DNA of 64,000 nucleotides from an uncultured Myxococcales bacterium (GTDB lineage: Bacteria > Myxococcota_A > UBA9042 > CAIXZC01). Below are positions 27,233-36,695 of this stretch, piece by piece (the first letter of the stretch is position 1; each line of letters begins with the position of its first letter). The stretch is from contig CAITUV010000068.1 in assembly GCA_903895725.1 (NCBI GenBank), forward strand, positions 1 to 64,000, given 5' to 3'. Under the pieces are notes generated by a model. That model ran no database searches, was not told the origin of the DNA, and was given only the letters and a program-made list of their open reading frames with translations. The position numbers and the translations under genes are program-made.

Positions 27233-27394
27233 GGTCACGCTCCTTGCGTTGTGAGAGCCGGTCCGTCGGACAATATAGTGGTTCGCTCCGGGCTGGGAAA
27301 GGGAAAAGAACACCCTAAACCGATGCGCTCCGAGACCGTTGTGCGTGCGTCTTTGGGCCGACGTGCTCGACAGGACCATGGGGAGGAGGGCGTC

Positions 27395-27700
27395 ATGAGA
27401 CCATCACTTGGGGAAGGGGCAGCACTGTGGGGCAGCGGAGCGGCCGGCAGCCCGGCCAGGTCGGAGGAAATCCCGGTGTCGATGCAGATCGGCCTGGACG
27501 TGGCACTTGAAGAGCTCATGAGCGCCGGCAGGAAGAGAGTCACAGCGGAGCACCGCGTCCGCGAGATCCAGCCCCAGGTCACGGGCCAGCCCGCCGGCAT
27601 GGGACGAACACTCGGGCTCCTTGCCCTGGCGGCGGTTGCCGCCTACTTCGTGCTCGGTGAGCTGGGCGTAGTGAGATCGATCTTGACGCTCGGCGGGTGA
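27395..27700 (+). CDS. small single-TM protein
   Basis: 101 residues, no family recognised. A hydrophilic N-terminal ~75 residues with an amphipathic segment (LDVALEELMSAGRKRV) leads to one TM helix (about 74-92, LLALAAVAAYFVLGEL) and a short C-terminal tail. The evidence for translation is a strong GGGAGGAGGG tract directly upstream of the ATG, a TM segment of normal length and high third-position GC. Its last 58 bp overlap the convergent osmC gene. The intergenic stretch 27233-27394 separates it from the divergent NIF3-like gene; AT-rich bases near 27270-27280 could serve promoters either way. Confidence 0.55.
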   Translation: MRPSLGEGAALWGSGAAGSPARSEEIPVSMQIGLDVALEELMSAGRKRVTAEHRVREIQPQVTGQPAGMGRTLGLLALAAVAAYFVLGELGVVRSILTLGG

Positions 27701-28047
27701 GAAAGCGTGTTGTGCACGGTGCAGGCATGCACCAGCCGGGACAGGCTGGCGCTTTGCCGCTCGGTGAGCGCCTGCGGAACACGGACGGTCACCTCATAGG
27801 CCCCGACCCGGTTGGGTTGCGAGGCGGATTGCCACTGGACGTCGACGGTGAGCCCCTCCCGGGGCAGCTCGTTGCGGACGAGGAAATCGGCGGCATAGAC
27901 CGCCACGCATCCACCCAGGGCGGCTCCCATGAGCTCTACGGGCGTCATTCCTTCATCACCGCCGACAGGCCTCGGCTGGTCGGTCACCAGCAGGTGCCCG
28001 CGCTGCTCGATCTCGAACTTGAATCCATCCACGAACCGTACCTGCAT
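27643..28047 (-). CDS. OsmC/Ohr family protein
   Basis: 134 residues. The family reduces organic hydroperoxides with two cysteines. The first is in MGAALGGCVAVYAADFL on the central helix and the second in VHACTVHNTL. The start of the helix (TPVELM) is typical of OsmC-type proteins rather than Ohr. ATG at 28047 has GGAGG 7 bp upstream. It overlaps the 3' end of the small TM-protein gene on the other strand. Some OsmC-like proteins have unknown substrates, so peroxidase activity is inferred. Confidence 0.88.
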   Translation of the reverse strand: MQVRFVDGFKFEIEQRGHLLVTDQPRPVGGDEGMTPVELMGAALGGCVAVYAADFLVRNELPREGLTVDVQWQSASQPNRVGAYEVTVRVPQALTERQSASLSRLVHACTVHNTLSHPPSVKIDLTTPSSPSTK

Positions 28048-28147
28048 GTCGTCACCTCCGACTGTCACACCATAGCAGAGCCGATGGCGGGCTGGAAGTT
28101 ACGGCGGCCGGATTCTTCCGAGCGGGTCGTGGCCCCGGCCGCAGGCT

Positions 28148-28176
28148 TTGCGTTTTGGGGCCGCTTCCCCTACAAT
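28148..28176 (+). promoter_or_regulatory. promoter for the MoxR operon
   Basis: TTGCGT (28148-28153), a 17-bp spacer and TACAAT (28171-28176) lie 23 bp before the ATG at 28200. Four and five of six positions match the consensus. Confidence 0.6.
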
Positions 28177-28199
28177 GGCCGCCGGTACGAGGGGGGCGG

Positions 28200-31100
28200 A
28201 TGCTCCAGTCGCTTTTTTCAGCCGAGCGCAAGGTCCGGCGCTGGCGGGCGGCGTTCCTGGCAACGGTCGTCATCACCGGGGTCCTGTGGATGCTGTGCGC
28301 CGTGGTCGGGGTAGTGGACCTTGCCCTGCTGGCCGCCTGGCTCCTGCCCGATCCGCGCAACGTCCTGCCCATCAGCCAGGCTCTGCTTTCGAGCCTCGTG
28401 GTCCTCATCGCCATCTACGGAATCGCTTTGCCGCTGAAGCGCCACATGCCGCTTCGACGGTTCGCTTCCAAGCTCGATGCCGGACTTCGGCGTGAAGGGT
28501 ACATCCTGACGGCCTGCGAGGTGCTCGACCAGGCCGGGGCCAATCCGAGGCAGTCCGCCGAGAACGGACCATCGGTCCTGGCCGGTGGGAGCGGTGGAGC
28601 GCTCTCCCCTGTTCTCCTGGAGCGCGTGGGAGAGCTTGCCCTGCGCGATCTGGCGGGGGCGAGCCTGGCGCTGGCCGTGCCGTCCAGGCGCCTCTTTCTG
28701 GGGCTCGTGACGTTGCTGGTGCTGCTGTCGGTATCGCTGGCCACGCTGATCTGGGTCCCACGGGAGAGTCGGGAGGCGCTCACGAAGCTTCTGAGCCGTC
28801 CCAGGAAGCCGGCCGCCGCCGTAACCGTGGATGCCGGCCCCCAGTCGACGCCGGAATCGAGCGAGAATCGGCTCCCGCCCTGCCGGTCCGCATCGGTCGA
28901 GGTCACCCCCCCGGCCTACGTCGGGCGGCCTGCCTTTGCCGCACAATGGGGAGGGGCACTGCGGGTTCTGCCGGGGACCGTGCTGGCCATCAACTGCGAA
29001 GGGAGCGGGCCGACTCCTCCGGTTCTGGAGCAGGCCCTGTCCTCGTCGCTACGGCGGGTCGATTTCGCAGGCGGGCAGGAGCGCGGGGAATACCGATACA
29101 CCGCCAGTCTCACCGTGCCGGAGAGGATGCGGCTCCGGATCGTGTCCGGGGACGGTGGCCCAGCCTACGCCGGCTGGCTGTGGGTCGACCAGGTGGCCGA
29201 CCAGGCACCGACCTGCGCCCTGGTGCAGCCGACCGTCGATTTGAAGGTGAACCCCTCCGGGACGATCTCGTTCCTGGTCGAGGCGGAGGATGATCTGGGC
29301 TTGTCCTCCGTGGCAGCAGGGTACCTGGTCGAGGGGCTCGACTCGGTCCCCTCCCATGTCGAGCTGGCCAGGTCACCGGGGCAGCGTCGGCTCGTCGTGC
29401 AGCGCGAGCTGCCGGTCAGCGCGTTCGGGGCCGACTCGGATGACCGCATCATCCTGTGGGTGGAAGTGGCCGATGCCAATGAGTTCCCACGCCCCTCGGT
29501 CTGCACGACCCCGCGTCGTACGGTGACCGTGGCATCGCCGTACGGGGCGCAGAAGGAAGTCATCTCCCAGCTGGCCGAGCTGAGGAATCGTGCGGTGGAC
29601 CTGGCGGGGGACGGGATCCAGGTGCTGGGGGCCGAAGCCCCGGAGACGGAGCCGCTGGAACGGTTCCGGCTGGACGTGGTCCGCTACGCACAGGCCGCGG
29701 GAACAGCTGCCGCTCGCATGGCGGACTGCGGGCACTTCAAGCAGGAGGACGTGCGCCGGGTGGCTTCCCTCTCCGCGACCCTGGAGGAGATGCTCCAGGC
29801 AGCCATGGAAGAAGGAGGGCAGCCGGCCCGGGAGGTCGCCCTTTCCCGGTCTCTTCTGGCCGAGGTCGAGCAGCAGGCGCTCGTGTTGGACGGCGTGGTG
29901 GAGAAGCTGCTCGGGGAGTATCTCTTCCACCTCTCGGGCCGCCTGCAGGGGGAGCTGTCCCGCATCCTGACGCTTGCCCGGGAGGGGGATCTCGATGCTC
30001 AGGCCGAGCGCTCCGTGCGCCGCGGAATGCGAAAGCTCCAGAGAATGGCCACCCGCGCGGTCGAGTTCCGGGACGGTACCCGCCCCGCACTGCCTCACCT
30101 GTTTACGCCGGCCATGGAGAGCGACTCCGACGGGAGCGGGTTCGAGCAGATCGCACGCCTGACCGGTCGGCTGGCCGAGAGCCCGTCCCGTCCCGATGAA
30201 GCCGAATGGAAGGCGGGGCTCGATGCCCTTTCGCTGGCCGTGGAGAAGGCAACCCGCACGATGGAGGGCTCCTATGCCCGCAGCATGAGTCGTCTCTCCT
30301 CCACATTCCGGCAGGCGCAAGGGGACCTCAATGAGCGACTCAAGCGGGCCCAGACCGCCAACCAGGCCATCCGGAAGGAGCTCGAGCTCCTGGTCGCCGA
30401 GGTCGAGAAGGAGACCTCCGAATACATCAAGCGTGCCCGAACCATCGAGGCCGTACGTGACATCGCGGACCTGGTCCGTTCGCTCTCCCGCCGCTCCCGC
30501 AAGTTCCGGGCATCGACGTACCTGCCCGTGGACCGCAAGGTGGTGGTCGAATTCGCCGAGCGGCAGAAGCGGCTGTCCGACCTCGTGGCAGCGCTGCGAG
30601 TGGACGAGGCCGCCACGGTTGCATCCGAGCTGGTGCTGCTCACGCAGTCGATGGAGTTCTCGCTCAAGCTGGCAATTCAGTACAGCAGCGACGAGGCGCT
30701 CGTGGACAAGAGCCGGGACGAGCTGGAGAAGGTCCGGGAAGCCCGGCGGATTGCCGAGCATGCGGCCTCCAGGCTGGAGGCCATCCGATCGCAGCGGCAG
30801 AAGCTCTTCAGCCTGCGAACGGAGAAGCTGGAGGAGCTTGCCCGGAAGCTCGACGAGGTATACCAGCTCGTGACCCAGGCAGCGCAGAGGGCCGGCGGGC
30901 TCAGGCGCATGTTCCCGATCTTCTTCGGGCGCTTCACTCCGGCGCTGGAGAGGCTGGGCGAGGCGGTCCAGCAGACTCGGGAGAAGCTGGCCTCGTTTTT
31001 GCTGCAGGATGCGCTCAAGACCTGCGCCTATGCGGACGAGACACTGGCACGACTGCTGGAGGAGCTGGACAGTGCGGCTCGCAACGCGCGGACGGCGAGC

Positions 31101-31265
31101 GCTCTCGGCGCCGGCGGAATTCAGCCTGCGCTGGACATCGAGGGGAAGGAGCGGGTGACATCCCGGGACCGGGTGCAGAGGATGCTGTCCCTGGGGACCG
31201 GATTCGGAGGCCGTGAGGAATGGAGACGGGTGTTCGAGTCTTACTGCGGGCAGCTATCGCCCTAG
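28200..31265 (+). CDS. large membrane protein with coiled coil, first gene of MoxR operon (DUF4175-like)
   Basis: 1021 residues. Three hydrophobic segments lie near the N-terminus (about 18-48, 60-80 and 158-180). They are followed by a ~250-residue beta-rich region that contains a PPAYVGRP element, as seen in membrane proteins of MoxR/BatA clusters (DUF4175-like). The rest (~430-1000) is charged helix and coiled coil. The layout is that of an envelope protein with a long non-cytoplasmic or peripheral helical part. No catalytic motif is seen. The frame extends to 28155, but ATG 28200 has GAGGGG 5 bp upstream. It overlaps the next gene by 46 bp. Family assignment is tentative. Confidence 0.75.
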   Translation: MLQSLFSAERKVRRWRAAFLATVVITGVLWMLCAVVGVVDLALLAAWLLPDPRNVLPISQALLSSLVVLIAIYGIALPLKRHMPLRRFASKLDAGLRREGYILTACEVLDQAGANPRQSAENGPSVLAGGSGGALSPVLLERVGELALRDLAGASLALAVPSRRLFLGLVTLLVLLSVSLATLIWVPRESREALTKLLSRPRKPAAAVTVDAGPQSTPESSENRLPPCRSASVEVTPPAYVGRPAFAAQWGGALRVLPGTVLAINCEGSGPTPPVLEQALSSSLRRVDFAGGQERGEYRYTASLTVPERMRLRIVSGDGGPAYAGWLWVDQVADQAPTCALVQPTVDLKVNPSGTISFLVEAEDDLGLSSVAAGYLVEGLDSVPSHVELARSPGQRRLVVQRELPVSAFGADSDDRIILWVEVADANEFPRPSVCTTPRRTVTVASPYGAQKEVISQLAELRNRAVDLAGDGIQVLGAEAPETEPLERFRLDVVRYAQAAGTAAARMADCGHFKQEDVRRVASLSATLEEMLQAAMEEGGQPAREVALSRSLLAEVEQQALVLDGVVEKLLGEYLFHLSGRLQGELSRILTLAREGDLDAQAERSVRRGMRKLQRMATRAVEFRDGTRPALPHLFTPAMESDSDGSGFEQIARLTGRLAESPSRPDEAEWKAGLDALSLAVEKATRTMEGSYARSMSRLSSTFRQAQGDLNERLKRAQTANQAIRKELELLVAEVEKETSEYIKRARTIEAVRDIADLVRSLSRRSRKFRASTYLPVDRKVVVEFAERQKRLSDLVAALRVDEAATVASELVLLTQSMEFSLKLAIQYSSDEALVDKSRDELEKVREARRIAEHAASRLEAIRSQRQKLFSLRTEKLEELARKLDEVYQLVTQAAQRAGGLRRMFPIFFGRFTPALERLGEAVQQTREKLASFLLQDALKTCAYADETLARLLEELDSAARNARTASALGAGGIQPALDIEGKERVTSRDRVQRMLSLGTGFGGREEWRRVFESYCGQLSP

Positions 31266-32725
31266 CGTGTTGTCTGGTCCCGGCACGGGCCGGGGCGGAT
31301 GAGCCGCTTGCCCGCTACGATGCTCTGCTGGCCCGTTGGGACGAGGCCGGGCTCGTGGAGAGTGCCGCGCAGTCGGGGACTCCCGGGTACCGGGAGCTGA
31401 GCGCTGCGGCTGCCGCATTCCTGGCCGGCGAGGCCGGGGCCCCGGCACTGGCCGGTGCCGCAGTGGAGGCGGCCGGCGAGGAGACCCGGGGCCGGGCCGA
31501 GTGGCTGCGCGACACCGTAGCGTCGTGGCACGCCCTGCTGGGGGGCTTTGCCGCCCGTACGGCCTCCGAACGCGTCCGCATCCTCCTTCCTCCGTCGCAC
31601 CGCGCCTGGGGGGACAAGGTCGCTCCCCACATCGTGTCCATCGTCGAGCCGGTGCTGGATCTCTTCGGCGCGCCGAAGGGGCGGCCCGTCGACGTGGTAT
31701 TTCTCGAGAACGTCGAGCAGCTCTCGGTCGTGTCCCGGGTTCCGTCGGCCCGGTTGGAGCGGAGTGGAACCGTGGGGACCACGGCCTTCCATCGCATCTT
31801 CCTGTTGAGTCCGGCGAGCTACCCGGACGGGTATGCCTGGCACGTGGTCCTGGGGCACGAGGCGGTCCACTACGCATTGCAGAGGAGGGTCCCGGGGGCT
31901 GTCCCTCATTTCTTCGAGGAAGGGCTGGCCTCCCTGTTCGAGGACTGGGGGCGGACCGGCAAGCCCAAGGGCCTGCTCCCTCTGGAAAGGGCCCTGCTCC
32001 AACTGGCGGAAGACCGGAACCTGTACCTCGAGCGGGATGCCCTGGAATCCCCGTACTGGCAGATCGAGGGGGGCATCCTGACCCGCCTGGCGTTCGTGCA
32101 GGCGCGACTGGCAGCGGGACTGCTGCTCCAGAAGGACCCTGTCGAGTCGCTGCGCCAGCTTCTCGACGGCCTCGCGGCCGGGACACCCTTCCAGGATGTC
32201 GCCAGGACGCTGACCGGAGCATCGGCCGAAGCGTTCCAGATTCGGGTCAGGGCCCGCTGGAGGGTCGAAGCCAGCCGTGAGAATCTGCTTACCTTCCTCT
32301 ACGACAGCGGAACCGAGTGGCTGCCCGACAAGTCGCAGAAAGCCGCCGACGAATCGGCCTCGCTCCTGATGATGGGGGACCTCCTCTGGGGACGGGGGAG
32401 AACCGCCGCAGCGCTCTCCGTCTACCTTCGCCTTCCCGAGGAGCTGCAGCTCACCCCAGAGGCCGCCTGGCGGATCTGCCGCCTCCTGGTCGATCTGGGC
32501 AGGATCGAGGAATCGAAGAACCGTATCCAGGGGCCGCTTGCCTTGTTTCCACTCGATTCCAGGGTCCTGCATGCAGCAGCCCTGGTCTACGGGGCAGCGG
32601 GAGATACCGAGCAGGCGCAGCACCTCGAGCAGGAAGCCTGGCTCGTCAACCCCTTTGCAAAGGAAACGGCCGACGCGATAATGGCACAACCTGAAACGCC
32701 GGGAGAGGCACGATGGGAGAAATGA
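31220..32725 (+). CDS. secreted HExxH metallopeptidase with TPR-like tail
   Basis: 501 residues. A signal peptide (hydrophobic core about 8-22, cleavage near ARAGA) exports it. The zinc motif is H213-E-A-V-H217, with E234 in FEEGLASLF as probable third ligand; this resembles the gluzincin 'peptidase MA-like' group. The C-terminal ~150 residues are helical repeats (TPR-like). It overlaps the previous gene by 46 bp and the moxR gene by 13 bp. GGAGG is 9 bp before the ATG. A dedicated protease in a MoxR/VWA operon suggests a step of envelope protein maturation; the substrate is unknown. Confidence 0.8.
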   Translation: METGVRVLLRAAIALACCLVPARAGADEPLARYDALLARWDEAGLVESAAQSGTPGYRELSAAAAAFLAGEAGAPALAGAAVEAAGEETRGRAEWLRDTVASWHALLGGFAARTASERVRILLPPSHRAWGDKVAPHIVSIVEPVLDLFGAPKGRPVDVVFLENVEQLSVVSRVPSARLERSGTVGTTAFHRIFLLSPASYPDGYAWHVVLGHEAVHYALQRRVPGAVPHFFEEGLASLFEDWGRTGKPKGLLPLERALLQLAEDRNLYLERDALESPYWQIEGGILTRLAFVQARLAAGLLLQKDPVESLRQLLDGLAAGTPFQDVARTLTGASAEAFQIRVRARWRVEASRENLLTFLYDSGTEWLPDKSQKAADESASLLMMGDLLWGRGRTAAALSVYLRLPEELQLTPEAAWRICRLLVDLGRIEESKNRIQGPLALFPLDSRVLHAAALVYGAAGDTEQAQHLEQEAWLVNPFAKETADAIMAQPETPGEARWEK

Positions 32726-33696
32726 ACGACAGGGAGCTGGTGGAATTCGTCGCCGAGGTCAGCGGACGCATCCGGGGGCAGCTCCAGCGCCGGATCGTCG
32801 GGCAGGACGCCACGCTCGAGCTGGTGCTCGTGGCGCTGCTCTCCGGAGGCCACTGCCTGATCACCGGCGTCCCCGGGCTTGCCAAGACGCTGCTCGTGAA
32901 GTCGCTGGCCGAGGTGACCGAGCTCGGTTTCTCCCGGGTCCAGTTCACCCCGGACCTCATGCCGTCCGACATCACGGGAACCGAGGTCATCGAGGAGGAC
33001 CGGGCCACCGGCCGCCGGGCATTCACGTTCGTCCGTGGCCCCGTGTTCACCAACCTCCTGCTGGCCGACGAGGTCAACCGTACACCCCCCAAGACCCAGG
33101 GAGCCCTCCTCCAGGCCATGCAGGAGCTCCAGGTCACCGTCATGGGAAAGACTTACCCCCTGGAGCCGCCGTTCCACGTGCTGGCCACCCAGAATCCCAT
33201 CGAGCAGGAAGGAACCTACCCGCTTCCCGAGGCACTCCTCGACCGATTCATGCTCAACATCCGCATGGACTATCCCTCGGTCGACGAGGAGCGACGCATC
33301 GTCCGCATGCCCCGCATCGACATGGCCCCGCTCGACCGGGTCGTCTCCAAGGACCGTCTCCTTGAAGCCCAGGCGCTGGTCGACCGGGTCCCCGTGGGCG
33401 ACCACGTCGCAGAGTTCGTGGTCAAGCTCGTGAGGGCCACGAGACCTGGACCGGGAGCCCCGGACTACGTCAACGAGTTCATTCTCTGGGGGGCTGGCCC
33501 CAGGGCCGCACAGAACCTGCTGGTGGCCTCCAAGGCGCGGGCGCTGCTGTTGGGCTCCCCGACTCCCAGGGTCGAGGATGCCGCACACATCGCTGCCGCG
33601 GTGCTCAAGCACCGGTTGGTCATGACCTTCAAGGCCGAGACCGAGCGGGTTGAGCCGGACGAGATCCTCAAGCAGCTGGTGAAAGAAGTTGGCTGA
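32713..33696 (+). CDS. moxR: MoxR family AAA+ ATPase
   Basis: 327 residues, AAA_3/MoxR. Walker A is GVPGLAKT, Walker B LLLADEVNR, the sensor I region ATQNPIEQEGTYPLPEA and the arginine finger LLDRF, followed by the lid domain. MoxR ATPases act as chaperones, often for VWA-domain partners, in assembly of metalloenzymes or envelope complexes. The partners here are the next two genes. ATG at 32713 follows GGGAGAGG; ATG 32722 is an in-frame alternative. It overlaps the DUF58 gene by 8 bp. Confidence 0.93.
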   Translation: MGEMNDRELVEFVAEVSGRIRGQLQRRIVGQDATLELVLVALLSGGHCLITGVPGLAKTLLVKSLAEVTELGFSRVQFTPDLMPSDITGTEVIEEDRATGRRAFTFVRGPVFTNLLLADEVNRTPPKTQGALLQAMQELQVTVMGKTYPLEPPFHVLATQNPIEQEGTYPLPEALLDRFMLNIRMDYPSVDEERRIVRMPRIDMAPLDRVVSKDRLLEAQALVDRVPVGDHVAEFVVKLVRATRPGPGAPDYVNEFILWGAGPRAAQNLLVASKARALLLGSPTPRVEDAAHIAAAVLKHRLVMTFKAETERVEPDEILKQLVKEVG

Positions 33697-34702
33697 GCTC
33701 TTCCGCAGAAGCGGCGGGCGCGGCAATGGGCCGCGCAACGGCCCCGTGGTGGCCCCCCCCGAGCCGAGAATCGTGCTCGACCCGGAGGTCGAGCGGCGGC
33801 TTGCCGGGATTCGATTCCACTTCCTGGAGTCCATGGACGGCCGTCTCACCGGCGTCCACCGCAGCGCTCAGCCCGGCGTCAGCGTCGAGTTCTCGGACCA
33901 CAAGGAGTACTCGCCGGGGGACGACATCCGGCACCTGAACTGGAAGGTGTACGCTCGATCGGACAAGTTCTACGTGCGCCAGTTCGCCAAAGACACGCAC
34001 GCGACGGTCTGCCTCGTGCTCGACTGCTCGGGCTCGATGTTCTACCGGTCCGACACCGTCGACCGCAGCAAGGCCGAGCACGCTGCCGGCCTGGCGCTTG
34101 CCCTGTGCTACCTGTTCCTTCGGCAGAACGATTCCGTCGGCCTGCTCTCGGTGCGCGGCCACCGCCTCACCGATTTCGTCCCGCCACGCAGCCACGCGTC
34201 ACAGCTCGTCACGGTCCAGGAGCACCTCGACCGGGCCGTCACGGGCAAGGCCGCTTCCCCGGACCATCACGAAGGACCGACGTCTCTTGCCGAGGGGCTC
34301 GAATTCCTCGTCTCGCGTCGAACCCGGCGCAGTGCGGTGATCGTGTTGTCCGACCTGTTCATGGACATGGCGGAGTTTCTCCCCTACCTGAGTTATCTGA
34401 AGGCGGGAGGCAGCCATGTCTGGCTGGTCCAGGTGCTCGACCCTGCCGAGCTCGACCTGCACCCGGGAAAGACCGAGCGGACCTTCCCGTTCCAGGGGGC
34501 CATGTTCTTCCGCTCCGTCGAGACGGGGCATGGCATCCTCATGGATGCCCGGCTTGCACGGGCAGACTACCTGGCCCGGTTCCGGGCATTCCAGGACGAG
34601 CTCCACGAGCGCTGTGCGGAGGCGGGAATCGAGCTGTCCCAGTGCAACACCGATACCGCACCGGCCGAGTTCATCGTCGAGCACCTGACGAGGCGGCGAT
34701 GA
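33689..34702 (+). CDS. DUF58 protein with VWA-type MIDAS motif
   Basis: 337 residues. The DUF58 signature HKEYSPGDDIRHLNWKVYAR (first ~105 residues) leads into a VWA-like domain with the metal-ion site LDCSGSM. It is the usual partner of MoxR ATPases. TTG at 33689 is the first possible start after an in-frame TGA (33680-33682); it lies within the moxR 3' end, so translation is probably coupled. A GTG pair about 20 codons downstream is the alternative. It overlaps the next gene by 4 bp (ATGA). Confidence 0.9.
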   Translation: MAELFRRSGGRGNGPRNGPVVAPPEPRIVLDPEVERRLAGIRFHFLESMDGRLTGVHRSAQPGVSVEFSDHKEYSPGDDIRHLNWKVYARSDKFYVRQFAKDTHATVCLVLDCSGSMFYRSDTVDRSKAEHAAGLALALCYLFLRQNDSVGLLSVRGHRLTDFVPPRSHASQLVTVQEHLDRAVTGKAASPDHHEGPTSLAEGLEFLVSRRTRRSAVIVLSDLFMDMAEFLPYLSYLKAGGSHVWLVQVLDPAELDLHPGKTERTFPFQGAMFFRSVETGHGILMDARLARADYLARFRAFQDELHERCAEAGIELSQCNTDTAPAEFIVEHLTRRR

Positions 34703-36675
34703 GCTTCGACAGACCGGAGTATCTGCTGGCGCTCATCCTTGCCGTGGTCCCGGCCGGCATGGCACTTTCACACTACGTTCGCTCCACCCGGGCATCGTTT
34801 CCGGCCGTATGGTTCCTCTTCGGGAGGGACCGCAAGCCGTTGGCTCGACTCAGGCTTCGACAGGCCCTCACGACCCTCGTCAGGGCCGGCCTGCTGGCTG
34901 CGATTGCACTGGCTTTCTCCGAGCCCCACTCCGAGCTGGGGGGGCCGGCACTGGCCCAGGACAGCAGCCCGCGCCTGCTGGTGCTCCTGGACGTGTCTGC
35001 GAGCATGGGGACCGTGGCGGACGGAATGTCCCCCCTCGAGGAGGCCGTCCGCCAGGCCCTGGCCAGGGTCGATGCATTGCCGGATCGAGGGAGAGCCGCC
35101 CTGGTCGAATGCCCGGGGGCCGTCCCGCACAGGCTCCTCTGGTTGACTCGTCACTCGGCCCGGCGTCAGCTCGAGAACGTGGTCCAGGGTTACGGCCGCT
35201 GTCGACCCGACCGGATGCTGGCCGAGATCGCTCCCCAGCTTCCGGCCCGCACGAGGATCCTGTGGGTTAGCGACCTCGCGGGCCCTCCCGATGAGACAGC
35301 GGGCCTCTTCCACCTCCCCATCGACCCCGGTCGAATCGAGACCGTCCAGGTGTCGCTTCCCCGAAAGCCGAACAACGTCGCCCTGGTCGAGCTGCTTCCT
35401 GAGCGGACGGGGCTTACCGCCATCCTCGCCAATCACGGGACCGATGTTCGCGGCGAGCTCGCCCTGAGCTGTGCCGACCGAACCGAGAAGGTCCCCTTCC
35501 AGCTGGACGCAGGACGGACATCGGCGGTCCGGATTGCCCCGTCGGACCAGATGTCCCCCGGGTTCTGCTCGGTCTATCTGCCGCAGGATGGGCTCGCAGC
35601 GGACAATGCCCTCTGGGTCGAGTTTCAGCGTCGAGATCGTCTCAACGTCGTGATTGTAGACGGAACTCCTGCAGCCGGAACCGCACATTCCCCGTCGTTC
35701 TTCCTGGCCGCGGCCATGAAGTCCTCGGGCGAGCCCGTGGCCACCTTCCGGATCAGCCAGCCCGAGTTCTCCTTCGACACGGCCAAGGTAGCGGACATGC
35801 TCGTCCTCATCGACCCGCAGCCGATGCCCTCCTACCTCGAGCAGCGTCTGGCCGAGTTCGTGCGGGGAGGAGGGCGCCTGTGGCTGTTTGCCGGTACCCA
35901 GACGGCTCGCTGGAACCCGGACAACCAGCTGTTGCCCGGGGCCAACTTCCGCTCCTGTGTGGCGGCGGCCGAGCACCCGTTCCTGCTTGGCTGGTTCGAC
36001 AGGACCGACCCGTCGCTGGCCTTTCTGCAGCAGGCCGGGGAGTCCCTCATCGGCAGCTGGACGAGCCTGCGCCACGTCGCTCCATCCGTGGCTGCCCGCT
36101 CCGGCAGCGTTCTGGCTCGGTTCAGCGACCAGGTCCCCGCGTTGCTGAAGATCCCTTCGGGCAAGGGGGAGATCCTGCTCTGGTCCATCGTCCCCGACTC
36201 GGAGAACGGCGACTTCACCTATCACCCGCTTTTTCCTCTGGCCGTGACCGCATTCCTCAAGGAGGCCCTTCCCCCGTCCCAGGCTTGGCGTCTGCCCCCG
36301 TCCTGCGTGGTGGGCCGTGAGTGCAGGCCACTTCCTCCGGCCGATTCTTCTCGCCGCTTCGAGGCCGGCGACGATCCCCGCTCATTCCTGAATGCATCCA
36401 GCGCCGGAGAGGTCCTCTGCAATCGGCCTGGTCCCTACGTCGCCGTGGGAAAGGCCGGAAGGGAGCTGGCGTTCTCCTGTCGCGTTCCGGACGAGGAGCT
36501 CTCGGCCGCCCAGTCTCCCGTCCTCGCCCGGGCGGTGACTGCTCCGGAGGGAGAGTCCGGAGATACCCCGAACCCCCTGCGGCGGCGCCACGGTCCCCTG
36601 TTCCTCCTCGTGGCCATGGTCCTCGTTCTGCTCGAATCCTGGCTCGTCGGCGGAAGGAAGTTCGCCGCACGGTAG
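34699..36675 (+). CDS. BatA-like membrane protein with VWA domain
   Basis: 658 residues. Two N-terminal TM helices (about 8-24 and 53-73) are of the aerotolerance-regulator type. They are followed by a VWA domain starting LLVLLDVSASM with the MIDAS motif, beta-rich domains, a GATase1-like region (VRGGGRLWLFAG) and a final TM helix (about 633-651) before a basic end. It is probably a membrane-anchored, mainly periplasmic partner of the MoxR/DUF58 pair, with which it overlaps by 4 bp. It ends 20 bp from the stop of the convergent helicase gene. Function beyond the family is unknown. Confidence 0.85.
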   Translation: MSFDRPEYLLALILAVVPAGMALSHYVRSTRASFPAVWFLFGRDRKPLARLRLRQALTTLVRAGLLAAIALAFSEPHSELGGPALAQDSSPRLLVLLDVSASMGTVADGMSPLEEAVRQALARVDALPDRGRAALVECPGAVPHRLLWLTRHSARRQLENVVQGYGRCRPDRMLAEIAPQLPARTRILWVSDLAGPPDETAGLFHLPIDPGRIETVQVSLPRKPNNVALVELLPERTGLTAILANHGTDVRGELALSCADRTEKVPFQLDAGRTSAVRIAPSDQMSPGFCSVYLPQDGLAADNALWVEFQRRDRLNVVIVDGTPAAGTAHSPSFFLAAAMKSSGEPVATFRISQPEFSFDTAKVADMLVLIDPQPMPSYLEQRLAEFVRGGGRLWLFAGTQTARWNPDNQLLPGANFRSCVAAAEHPFLLGWFDRTDPSLAFLQQAGESLIGSWTSLRHVAPSVAARSGSVLARFSDQVPALLKIPSGKGEILLWSIVPDSENGDFTYHPLFPLAVTAFLKEALPPSQAWRLPPSCVVGRECRPLPPADSSRRFEAGDDPRSFLNASSAGEVLCNRPGPYVAVGKAGRELAFSCRVPDEELSAAQSPVLARAVTAPEGESGDTPNPLRRRHGPLFLLVAMVLVLLESWLVGGRKFAAR

Positions 36676-36695
36676 CAGCCCGTTGGAAGCGGAAG

